Positions 54,752-62,949 of a DNA stretch of 64,000 nt are shown here, one piece after another (the stretch's first letter is position 1; each line of letters opens with the position of its first letter). The notes beneath the pieces are model-generated. The model saw nothing but the letters and a program-made list of their open reading frames with translations, did not search any database and was not told the origin of the DNA. Source of the DNA: Flagellimonas abyssi (GTDB lineage Bacteria; Bacteroidota; Bacteroidia; Flavobacteriales; Flavobacteriaceae); NCBI RefSeq assembly GCF_019457905.1, contig NZ_JAHZSV010000001.1, forward strand, positions 372,001-436,000, read 5' to 3'. The translations under genes and the position numbers were made by a program.

Positions 54752-55332
54752 TGAGACATTTGTTTTTAAGCATATATCAACTTCTGTTTATTCCGCATGG
54801 ATTGCTTTTTTCTTTCTCTGCCAATAAACACTTGATTAAAGAGGATTTATATTCCGGAGGAACAATCCCAAGCTTGAACAACAAAATATTTTTTGATTTA
54901 TTAAAAAAATTAGCTGATGATAAATATTTCCGGACCCTATTTTATTTCAGAACAAGAGGACCAGCAAGTAACTTTTTGAGAATTTTTTATCCAAAGGACA
55001 ATCGTTTTACTATAGATATCAACACTCAATTAGGTGGTGGGGTAATCTTGGCTCATCCTTATAGTTCCATAATAAATGCTGAAAAAATAGGCAAGAATCT
55101 TTATATAAATCAACTTGTTACTGTTGGAGAAAATAACGGACTAAGACCACGAATAGGAGATAATGTAAAACTTTACACAAATTGTACAGTTATTGGAAAT
55201 ATCTCTATTGGCAACAATGTTATAATAGGGGCTGGTTCGGTGGTTGTCAAAGATATTCCTGATAATTGCACCGTGGTAGGTAATCCGGCTCGGGTAATTA
55301 AAATTGATAACAAAAACCAACTTGATGATTAA
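54751..55332 (+). CDS. Hexapeptide-repeat acetyltransferase (serine acetyltransferase-like)
   Basis: This 193-residue protein has a C-terminal left-handed beta helix with hexapeptide repeats (IGDNVKLYTNCTVIGNISIG) and a LAHPYSSIIN segment that supplies the catalytic histidine. It is of CysE-like layout, but such proteins in polysaccharide loci acetylate sugars. I start at the ATG at 54751, overlapping the GT4 stop; the GTG at 54721 lies within that gene. It could be the acetyltransferase for the 4-amino sugar, but this is not shown. Confidence 0.84.
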   Translation: MRHLFLSIYQLLFIPHGLLFSFSANKHLIKEDLYSGGTIPSLNNKIFFDLLKKLADDKYFRTLFYFRTRGPASNFLRIFYPKDNRFTIDINTQLGGGVILAHPYSSIINAEKIGKNLYINQLVTVGENNGLRPRIGDNVKLYTNCTVIGNISIGNNVIIGAGSVVVKDIPDNCTVVGNPARVIKIDNKNQLDD

Positions 55333-56419
55333 TTTTGTCCCTATAGAGTCATATTACCCAATCTATATCAACATTTGTCTGTTTTTGGTATTGTTCACAA
55401 TTCTTCATACTAGAGTTGTGCCTATGGAGAGTCCTAAAAACTTATCATTTATAAATATTTCTGGACTATTACTTCTCGCCTTCCTTGTATTATATATAGG
55501 TTTAAGGCCAATTCACCCCATTTTTGGTGATACTGTAAACTATGTTGTTACATATTCGAACTATCAGATAGGACTTCCCATAAAAAACGCAGAAGACTAT
55601 GGATGGCATGTATTTATGAAAGCATTGGCACCATATATGTCAATACATGCCTTTTTTACCATAATTAGTTTCATTTATATTTTCCCCCTATATAAAATTT
55701 CAACTACTTATTTTAAAGAGTACTGGTACTATGCATTCTTGATGTTCGTAGTGTCCTTTTCTTTTTGGACATATAGTGTTAATGGTATTCGAAATGGGGC
55801 TGCGTGCTCCTTATTTTTATGGGGACTATGTTACGAAAAAAGAAAAATACTTATGGTAATGTTTTTTGGATTTGCACTCTTGTTCCACAAAACACTTTTC
55901 CTACCTATTCTGGCTTACTTGGCCACCTATTTTTATAACAACCCGAAATTTTATTTCAAGGGATGGTTAATGTGTATTCCTCTTTCCTTGGTTCTTGGTG
56001 GGGTATGGATAAGCCTTTTTAGCAGTTTGGGGTTCGCAGATGATAGACTATCCGGATATTTATCCAGTAGCTCTGAAGAAGGAACTTTTTCGGCAACTGG
56101 ATTTAGATGGGATTTTTTATTTCACTCAGCTTTTGCAGTTTTTGCAGGATGGTACTTTGTTGTTAAAAAAGGATTCTCCGATGTGCTTTATAATAGGTTA
56201 TTAAATACTTATCTCATTTGTAACGGATTTTGGGTTCTTGTAATTCGTGCAAATTTTTCCAACCGCTTCGCATACCTTTCATGGTTTATGATGGCAATAG
56301 TTATCATATATCCTTTATTGAAGAAAAATTTTTTTAAAAATCAACATGCTCTTTTAGGAAATATTATACTCGCATATTTTTCGTTTACTTATCTGATGTT
56401 CTACCTTTATTACAGTTAA
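55325..56419 (+). CDS. EpsG/Wzy-like polysaccharide polymerase
   Basis: This 364-residue membrane protein has about 9 to 11 helices and large loops, as in EpsG-family polymerases. The segment RPIHPIFGDTVNYV near the N-terminus and FRWDFLFHSAFAVF near residue 265 are typical. It would join repeat units at the periplasmic side. The ATG at 55325 overlaps the acetyltransferase by 8 bases; a TTG at 55304 would add seven residues. Confidence 0.82.
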   Translation: MINFVPIESYYPIYINICLFLVLFTILHTRVVPMESPKNLSFINISGLLLLAFLVLYIGLRPIHPIFGDTVNYVVTYSNYQIGLPIKNAEDYGWHVFMKALAPYMSIHAFFTIISFIYIFPLYKISTTYFKEYWYYAFLMFVVSFSFWTYSVNGIRNGAACSLFLWGLCYEKRKILMVMFFGFALLFHKTLFLPILAYLATYFYNNPKFYFKGWLMCIPLSLVLGGVWISLFSSLGFADDRLSGYLSSSSEEGTFSATGFRWDFLFHSAFAVFAGWYFVVKKGFSDVLYNRLLNTYLICNGFWVLVIRANFSNRFAYLSWFMMAIVIIYPLLKKNFFKNQHALLGNIILAYFSFTYLMFYLYYS

Positions 56420-56420
56420 A

Positions 56421-57311
56421 ATGAAAACCATAACCATATTTACCCCTACATTCAATCGTGCATATTGTCTACATCAATGCTACAATAGCTTGGTTTCACA
56501 AACTAATAAAGATTTTATTTGGTTGATTATTGATGATGGATCAACAGATAATTCCAAAGAACTAATTGCAAGTTGGATCAAAGAGAATAAGATTGAAATT
56601 AGATACCAATATCAAAGCAACCAAGGTATGCACGGTGGTCACAACACAGCCTATTCTTTGATAGAAACACCACTTAATATTTGTATTGATAGTGATGATT
56701 TCATGCCCAACAATGCTGTCGAACTAATTCTTGAAAAATGGGAGTCGATAAAAGATAAGCCTCAATTTGCCGGAATTGTCGGCCTAGATGCTGACAAAAC
56801 TGGTAATATTATTGGAACTAGGTTTCCAGAACATCTTGAAGAGACTACGATTTATGACATATATAATAAACACAAGGTCAAAGGAGATAAAAAACTTGTA
56901 TACAGAACAGAGGTTATCAAACAATATCCTAAGTACCCTATTTATGAAGGGGAAAGGTTTGTCCCATTGGGCTATTTATACCAATTGATTGATCAAGATT
57001 ACAAACTTTATCCTGTAAATGAGGTATACTGCATTGTGGAATACATGCCGGATGGATCAAGTTTAAACATGTTAAAACAATACCGTAGACATCCTAAAGG
57101 TTTTGCCTTTACAAGGATAACAGGAATGAAATATGCTAAATCATTTGGTGTCAAGTTTAAGAATGCTGTCCACTATGTTTCTTGTGCTCTCTTTACAAAA
57201 AACGAAAAATTCCTTTCAGAGTCACCTAAAAAAATAACCACCATTGTTGCGATTCCCTTTGGAGTTTTGCTCAATTTGTACATACGCCTTAAAACAAAAA
57301 GCGGAATTTGA
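56421..57311 (+). CDS. Glycosyltransferase family 2 (GT-A fold)
   Basis: This 296-residue inverting enzyme begins MKTITIFTPTFNRAYCLHQC. The nucleotide-binding IIDDGSTDNS has DDG at 38-40, and the DxD metal motif is D90-S91-D92 in ICIDSDDFM. It starts one base after the polymerase stop. Acceptor and donor unknown. Confidence 0.9.
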   Translation: MKTITIFTPTFNRAYCLHQCYNSLVSQTNKDFIWLIIDDGSTDNSKELIASWIKENKIEIRYQYQSNQGMHGGHNTAYSLIETPLNICIDSDDFMPNNAVELILEKWESIKDKPQFAGIVGLDADKTGNIIGTRFPEHLEETTIYDIYNKHKVKGDKKLVYRTEVIKQYPKYPIYEGERFVPLGYLYQLIDQDYKLYPVNEVYCIVEYMPDGSSLNMLKQYRRHPKGFAFTRITGMKYAKSFGVKFKNAVHYVSCALFTKNEKFLSESPKKITTIVAIPFGVLLNLYIRLKTKSGI

Positions 57312-57313
57312 AT

Positions 57314-58486
57314 ATGGCCATGAAGAACAATAGTGCAGAACAACCCATACGTATACTCCAAGTTTTAACCATAATGAATCGTGGTGGAGCTGAGGCCATG
57401 ATTATGAACTACTATAGAAATATAGATAGAAACAAGGTCCAATTCGATTTTCTATTACATAGGCAAGAAAAAGGTGCTTATGATGACGAAATAAAATCAC
57501 TTGGAGGTAAAATCTATATTATGCCTAATATAAGTCCCAAGAATTATTTTTCTTATATCTCCGCTGTTCGGGCATTTTTCAAAACACATACGGAGCATCG
57601 AATAATACACTCCCATTTGAATGGATTAAGCGGTATAATTTTAAGCCAAGCTAAAAAAGAAGGTATTCCTGTTAGAATAGCGCACAGCCATACAAGTCTA
57701 TTCCATTTAAACATAAATCCTTTTTCCAAAAAAAAGGCTTCATTGGGATATGTTTTTAAGTTCTTGGTACAAAACTTATTACGTAAGTCGGTACGGAAAA
57801 ATGCTAATTATTACTTTTCGTGTGGGGATAAAGCAGCTCGATGGCTTTTTGGTTTGGATAGCAAGCCTAATGTGAAAATTATAAACAATGCCATAGCCGC
57901 AGACGAATTTGAATATGACCAAGAGACTTCTTCGAATTTGAGAAAAGAATTAGGTCTTCAGGGGTATAAGGTCATAGGGCATGTCGGAAATTTTGTGCCA
58001 GAAAAAAATCATGCCTTTCTATTAGATGTATTTAATGAAGTGCAGAAAAAATTACCGAAAACTAAATTAATCCTTGTTGGTGGAGGTCCAGGTCAGCAGT
58101 ATTACAAAGACTTATCCGAGCAAATGGGAATTGCCGAAAATGTTATTTTTTTAGGTGTTAGAAAAGATGTAAACCATCTATTGCAAGCATTTGATGTTTT
58201 TCTATTTCCATCTACAAACGAGGGGCTGCCAGTTACCTTGATAGAGGCCCAAGCTTCTGGGCTAAAAATTATAGCTTCTGAAAACATTTCGAATGAATTG
58301 GATATCACTGGTAACATCACTTTTAAGTCCTTAGAAAGTACACCTGTGGAATGGGCGAACCAATTAATCGAAATGTTCAATTACAACCGTGTTAGCACCC
58401 ACCAAAAAATAGTAGATGGGAATTATGACATCAAAAATAATGCGGCCGAGCTACAAAACTTCTATTTAACCAAAGTTAAAAACTAA
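57314..58486 (+). CDS. Glycosyltransferase family 4, third (EpsF-like)
   Basis: This is a GT-B enzyme of about 390 residues. It has the N-terminal MNRGGAEAMIMNYY motif and the E-x7-E pattern in STNEGLPVTLIEAQASG. I start at the ATG at 57314 (MAMKNN); a TTG at 57308 overlaps the upstream stop. It is the last glycosyltransferase gene before the AsnB-type gene, which begins 3 bases later. Confidence 0.9.
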   Translation: MAMKNNSAEQPIRILQVLTIMNRGGAEAMIMNYYRNIDRNKVQFDFLLHRQEKGAYDDEIKSLGGKIYIMPNISPKNYFSYISAVRAFFKTHTEHRIIHSHLNGLSGIILSQAKKEGIPVRIAHSHTSLFHLNINPFSKKKASLGYVFKFLVQNLLRKSVRKNANYYFSCGDKAARWLFGLDSKPNVKIINNAIAADEFEYDQETSSNLRKELGLQGYKVIGHVGNFVPEKNHAFLLDVFNEVQKKLPKTKLILVGGGPGQQYYKDLSEQMGIAENVIFLGVRKDVNHLLQAFDVFLFPSTNEGLPVTLIEAQASGLKIIASENISNELDITGNITFKSLESTPVEWANQLIEMFNYNRVSTHQKIVDGNYDIKNNAAELQNFYLTKVKN

Positions 58487-58489
58487 TAT

Positions 58490-60394
58490 ATGTGTGGTAT
58501 TAATGGTATTCTCCAGAATAATCATATAGACTCCTCAGTACTTACCAATAAAATTAAACTGATGAATGATCAAATCATTCATAGAGGGCCTGATGATCAT
58601 GGATGCTTTACAGAGTCAACCAAGGAATTTTCAATCGCCATGGGAATGCGTAGATTGTCTATAATAGATTTAAATTCTGGACAACAACCTATTTACTCCG
58701 ATGACAATAATATTGTAATTGTGTTCAATGGGGAAATCTATAACTATAAAAAACTCAGAGCCGATCTTTCTTCTAAAAATATTACATTTAATACAAAAAG
58801 TGATACCGAAGTAATATTAAAGCTCTATCAATATGAAGGAGTGGAAGGGTTTAGGAAGCTTGATGGTATGTTTGGCTTTAGTATATACGACCGTATAAAA
58901 AAGAAGGTTTTTATAGGAAGGGATTTTTTTGGAGAAAAACCTCTTTATTTCACACAATACAAAAATCAATTTCTTTGGGCTTCTGAACTCAAATCAATTC
59001 TTAAAGCTATTCCAACAGTCCCTACAATAAATAAGTTGGGATTGAATCTCTTTTTTAAGTTAACATACATTCCTGCTCCTTTTTCAATATATGAAGGAAT
59101 ACATAAATTACAACCTAACCATCTTCTCATATATGATTTAAAAAAGTCGTCTTGGAGTACTGATTCAATAAAATCAACGCAGGTGAATGAAAAAGAAGAC
59201 ATTTCTTTTAATTCAGCAAAATTGAAAGTGAGAGAGCTGGTAGCGGAAAGTGTCAAAAGCAGATCCGTATCAGATGTGCCTATCGGTACTTTTCTTTCAG
59301 GTGGAGTTGATTCTTCCATAGTATCCCTATGTCTCTCAAGAATATCAAACCAAAAAATCAATACTTTTTCTATAGGATTTGAAAAAAAAGGTTTTGATGA
59401 AAGAGACAAGTCTAGAACAGTTGCCAACTTGATAGATAGCAATCATCATGAATTCGTACTTAATGAAGATGATTTAAAGACTAATGTTAGCGAAATATTG
59501 GACAATTTTGATGAGCCCTTTTCGGACTCTTCATCTCTCCCAAGCTATTTGGTGGCACACCAAACCAGTAAGCACGTAAAAGTTGCTCTTACAGGTGATG
59601 GAGGGGATGAAGTTTTCGGCGGATATAATAAATATTATATTGGCAAGATTAATGAACGTTACACTCAGTTAATTCCCAATCAGTTACATAAATTAAGCAA
59701 AAGAATATTGAAGCCTTTGCTTTATTCCAAAAGTGATAAGAGAGGTATTAGATTCAAAATAAACAAGTTGTTGAATTCAATTGATTATTCAAATCAATAT
59801 TATTGGGACATAATTTCCTTAGGTTTCGCAAATAATAGCTTACAGGATTACCTATTACCAAATTTTATAGAGCTAGATCCATTTGCCTATTATAAATCTT
59901 TGACCGGAGTATCAGCTCCTAATTCACTCACTGATTATAGGGAAGTGGATAGAAATATTAGCTTGGAAGGTGATATGTTAGTGAAAGTTGACCGAACAAG
60001 TATGCTAACATCTTTGGAGTGTAGAGCTCCTTTTCTGAACAAAAAGTTATGGGATTATACCAATAGTCTTCCAGAAGACTTTTTGATGAAAGGGTGGAAC
60101 AAGAAATACATTCTAAAAGAAGCATTTAAAGAAGATTTTCCGGAGGACTTCCTTGATAAATCAAAATCTGGATTTGGAGTTCCCATTGGGGATTGGTTAA
60201 GATCTTCACTTGAGAAAGAATTGAAGAAATATATTGAGCCCTCCTTTTTAGAAACCCAACAAATTTTCAATACCTCCTCAATACAAAAATTGGTGAACGA
60301 TCATTTAAATGGAAAAGACAACACTTTTATGGTATGGACATATTTTTGTTTCCAAAAATGGTATTGCAAAAATTATCTAGGAAGTTCATCATAA
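58490..60394 (+). CDS. AsnB-type glutamine-dependent amidotransferase
   Basis: This 634-residue enzyme has the N-terminal glutaminase domain with C2 nucleophile (MCGINGI) and the C-terminal synthetase domain with PP-loop FLSGGVDSS at 268-276. Length and domain order match asparagine synthase B. In polysaccharide loci, homologues (WbtH, WbpS) turn hexuronates into amides, and here uronate-forming dehydrogenases lie upstream. It follows the third GT4 gene and converges, with a 22-base overlap, on the second SGNH gene. Either role is possible. Confidence 0.9.
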   Translation: MCGINGILQNNHIDSSVLTNKIKLMNDQIIHRGPDDHGCFTESTKEFSIAMGMRRLSIIDLNSGQQPIYSDDNNIVIVFNGEIYNYKKLRADLSSKNITFNTKSDTEVILKLYQYEGVEGFRKLDGMFGFSIYDRIKKKVFIGRDFFGEKPLYFTQYKNQFLWASELKSILKAIPTVPTINKLGLNLFFKLTYIPAPFSIYEGIHKLQPNHLLIYDLKKSSWSTDSIKSTQVNEKEDISFNSAKLKVRELVAESVKSRSVSDVPIGTFLSGGVDSSIVSLCLSRISNQKINTFSIGFEKKGFDERDKSRTVANLIDSNHHEFVLNEDDLKTNVSEILDNFDEPFSDSSSLPSYLVAHQTSKHVKVALTGDGGDEVFGGYNKYYIGKINERYTQLIPNQLHKLSKRILKPLLYSKSDKRGIRFKINKLLNSIDYSNQYYWDIISLGFANNSLQDYLLPNFIELDPFAYYKSLTGVSAPNSLTDYREVDRNISLEGDMLVKVDRTSMLTSLECRAPFLNKKLWDYTNSLPEDFLMKGWNKKYILKEAFKEDFPEDFLDKSKSGFGVPIGDWLRSSLEKELKKYIEPSFLETQQIFNTSSIQKLVNDHLNGKDNTFMVWTYFCFQKWYCKNYLGSSS

Positions 60395-61326
60395 TTGCTT
60401 TTCTCAAAAATATAATCCTCCAATTTTTCATTTAAAATCTGTGAAAATTCTTTGGCTCCGGAAGAATTAAGATGATCTACGTTGTAATAAAGACTTTCAT
60501 CCGATATAGCATTTATCAGGTTCCAATAAGGAACATCATAAGTTGTTTGCAATTGTTGAATGTACTCTGCATTCTTTTGCATTATTTCTTGGTCCAACCT
60601 ATCTATCAAGCGTCTTTGCACTGGTGGCGTAAATAAGATGGGATTGATTCCATTATCTTTTAATTTTTGAATAAACGACTCTAAATCTGACTGGACCATT
60701 TCTCTTTCAACCGACTCGCGCACAAGATCATTGAAGTATTTAGCTCGAGCATTAATAGTAGATTCCTCGAATGCACCATGCTCCATCTCCAAAAGGGGCT
60801 CCCAGCCATTTATTAACCTAATATCCTTAACATTTTTTATTCGATCGAGTAATTTAGTTTTCAAAAGGGAGAATGTTATTCTGGGAGTATACCCGAACCA
60901 GAAATAAGATAATCTTTCTTTGAAATATGAGCTATCTTCATATGGTATTCCATACGAATAATAAGACCAAACATCCCTTATCCCTTGGCTAGAAAAATAA
61001 AGTGAATGATAATCCATGCTAATTAAAACATACTGAAGTTGAGGTAAATCATCAAGATATTTTAATGTAATTCTTTTGTCATAATAAATTGATTGGTTTA
61101 ATCCTGCTAAATTGAAGGTCTCCTTTTCTATAATATCTGGAGCAACATCATTAAAAGCGTGGGAATTACCTAAAATAAGAACCTGAACATTATCTCTTTT
61201 TAAGTTTAAACCCTCTAACTTTTGAGCATAATCAGATTCATAGTTGCGCAGATAAAATTCTAGGCCCAGGGTGATAACTAAAATCGGCACGAAAAAAATA
61301 GTCAAAACTTTTAGAAACTTTTTCAT
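60373..61326 (-). CDS. SGNH-like partner of MBOAT, copy 2
   Basis: This 317-residue protein has one N-terminal membrane helix (about 5-25) and a periplasmic domain with the serine block LILGNSHAFND (S55) and the Asp-His block VDHLNSSGA (D284, H285). It is encoded 3 bases after the second MBOAT gene, on the opposite strand to the rest of the right arm. It pairs with that MBOAT as copy 1 does with its own. Confidence 0.8.
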   Translation of the reverse strand: MKKFLKVLTIFFVPILVITLGLEFYLRNYESDYAQKLEGLNLKRDNVQVLILGNSHAFNDVAPDIIEKETFNLAGLNQSIYYDKRITLKYLDDLPQLQYVLISMDYHSLYFSSQGIRDVWSYYSYGIPYEDSSYFKERLSYFWFGYTPRITFSLLKTKLLDRIKNVKDIRLINGWEPLLEMEHGAFEESTINARAKYFNDLVRESVEREMVQSDLESFIQKLKDNGINPILFTPPVQRRLIDRLDQEIMQKNAEYIQQLQTTYDVPYWNLINAISDESLYYNVDHLNSSGAKEFSQILNEKLEDYIFEKSNYDELPR

Positions 61327-61329
61327 ATG

Positions 61330-62766
61330 CTAAAATTGGAAATAAATGAACTCTTGCTGCTGTCCGCCTAATAAAAAAATAGATGATATAATTAAATAGT
61401 AAATGAGAAACCTTAGTGGTCTGGGTATCCTCCAATCAGAAAAATCAAGTACTACTTCCCTATCTCTTCTGAGCCATTCAATGATAACAAAAATGATTAT
61501 CAATATGATTATTTTAAGGGGCATCAATTCCGGCACCGCAAACAAGGATGGAGAAATTATTTTGAAATAAATTTGAGCGGCATGAGACATACTATCTGCT
61601 CTAAAAAAAATCCACGCTAGATTCACCATAACAAAAGTGACAAGCATTTGGAAAACTTCTCTAAGATTTGGCAAGAACTTGCCTTCCGCAACCAAATCTG
61701 TATTGATTCTATTTTTTTTCAAAACTAAAAGAGGTAAAAAGAACAATGCATTCAAAAAGCCCCAAGACATAAAAGTCCAATTAGCACCATGCCAGAATCC
61801 GCTTAACACAAATATTACAAATGTGTTTCTTACTTTTTGCCAAAGTCCTCCCCTACTACCACCCAAAGGAATATAAACATAGTCCCTGAACCAGGTGGAC
61901 AAAGAAATATGCCACCTTCTCCAAAATTCAGCTATATCTCTTGAAAAATAAGGGAATGCAAAATTACGCATCAATTTAAACCCAAATAAACGAGATGTTC
62001 CAATAGCAATATCTGAATATCCAGAAAAATCTCCATAAATCTGAAATGAAAAAAGTATTACTCCTAAAAAAATTGTACTGCCAGAATAATTCTCCGTATT
62101 ACTAAATATTATGTTTACAAACGTTGCTGCATTATCAGCAATTACAACCTTTTTAAAAAGCCCCCAAAGAATTAATTTTAGACCACTGACAGCAAAGTCA
62201 TAATCAAAAGCCCTTTTTTTATAAAATTGTGGTAACAAATTAGTTGCTCTTTCTATGGGACCAGCTACTAGTTGAGGAAAAAAGCTTACATAGGTAAAAA
62301 AGGAAATTACATCCTTGGCAGGTTCAAGTTTCCGATTGTAGACGTCTATGGTATAACTTAGTGTTTGAAATGTATAAAAGCTAATACCAACAGGTAGAAT
62401 AATATTGAGGGTGTCTAAATCAAAATTGTTTCCAAAAAATCGAACTGTATCATTAAAGCTCTCAATAAAAAAATTAAAGTATTTAAAGAACCCCAATAAG
62501 CCAATATTAAGAATAAGACTTATAGCGAGCAATCTCTTTCTATGTGATACTTTATTTGTTTTTCCCAGATACAATCCTATTGTATAATCAACAAAAGAAC
62601 TAAATATAATAAGTCCTAAAAACCTCCAATCCCACCATCCATAAAAAACATAACTTGAAGCCAATAAAAATGCATTCTGCAATTTTAATTTCTTATTGAG
62701 GAGAAACCAATAAACTATAAATACTATTGGAATAAAAACGGTAAACTCGAAAGAATTGAATAACAA
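61330..62766 (-). CDS. MBOAT-family O-acyltransferase (AlgI-like), copy 2, TTG start
   Basis: This 478-residue paralogue of copy 1 is collinear with it through the active-site region, with H326 at the same position in GFWHGANWTF. The start is TTG at 62766-62764, giving MLFNSFEFTVFIPIV, the normal family N-terminus. A TATATTTG box lies 26 bases upstream (62799-62792). Its product probably O-acylates a different sugar or position of the same polymer. Confidence 0.91.
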   Translation of the reverse strand: MLFNSFEFTVFIPIVFIVYWFLLNKKLKLQNAFLLASSYVFYGWWDWRFLGLIIFSSFVDYTIGLYLGKTNKVSHRKRLLAISLILNIGLLGFFKYFNFFIESFNDTVRFFGNNFDLDTLNIILPVGISFYTFQTLSYTIDVYNRKLEPAKDVISFFTYVSFFPQLVAGPIERATNLLPQFYKKRAFDYDFAVSGLKLILWGLFKKVVIADNAATFVNIIFSNTENYSGSTIFLGVILFSFQIYGDFSGYSDIAIGTSRLFGFKLMRNFAFPYFSRDIAEFWRRWHISLSTWFRDYVYIPLGGSRGGLWQKVRNTFVIFVLSGFWHGANWTFMSWGFLNALFFLPLLVLKKNRINTDLVAEGKFLPNLREVFQMLVTFVMVNLAWIFFRADSMSHAAQIYFKIISPSLFAVPELMPLKIIILIIIFVIIEWLRRDREVVLDFSDWRIPRPLRFLIYYLIISSIFLLGGQQQEFIYFQF

Positions 62767-62791
62767 GTCGAATGATTTTGGAGTTGCCTTT

Positions 62792-62799
62792 CAAATATA
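62792..62799 (-). promoter_or_regulatory. -7 element ahead of the MBOAT copy 2 operon
   Basis: On the minus strand this reads TATATTTG, a perfect match, about 25 bases before the TTG start codon. No -33 TTG is seen at 19 bases. It shows the MBOAT/SGNH copy 2 pair may be transcribed independently. Confidence 0.5.
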
Positions 62800-62890
62800 A
62801 ATTGAATTTATAATTCACATAATGATTGATTCGATAAGTGATCATTATATACGACCAAAGTTAGGACTATCTCATAAAGTGTGTAAATAG

Positions 62891-62924
62891 AAAATTAGCG
62901 GGGGCATGCCCCCGCTAATTTTTT
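62891..62924. terminator. Perfect 32-base palindrome inside the IS, ahead of the transposase gene
   Basis: Bases 62891-62922 form a perfect inverted repeat, with AAAATTAGCGGGGGCA in the left half and its complement in the right half, then more T. It would act as a terminator for transcripts entering from the left and is symmetric, so it could also work from the right. Confidence 0.8.
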
Positions 62925-62949
62925 GTCTAATTTTAAATATTTTCACATT

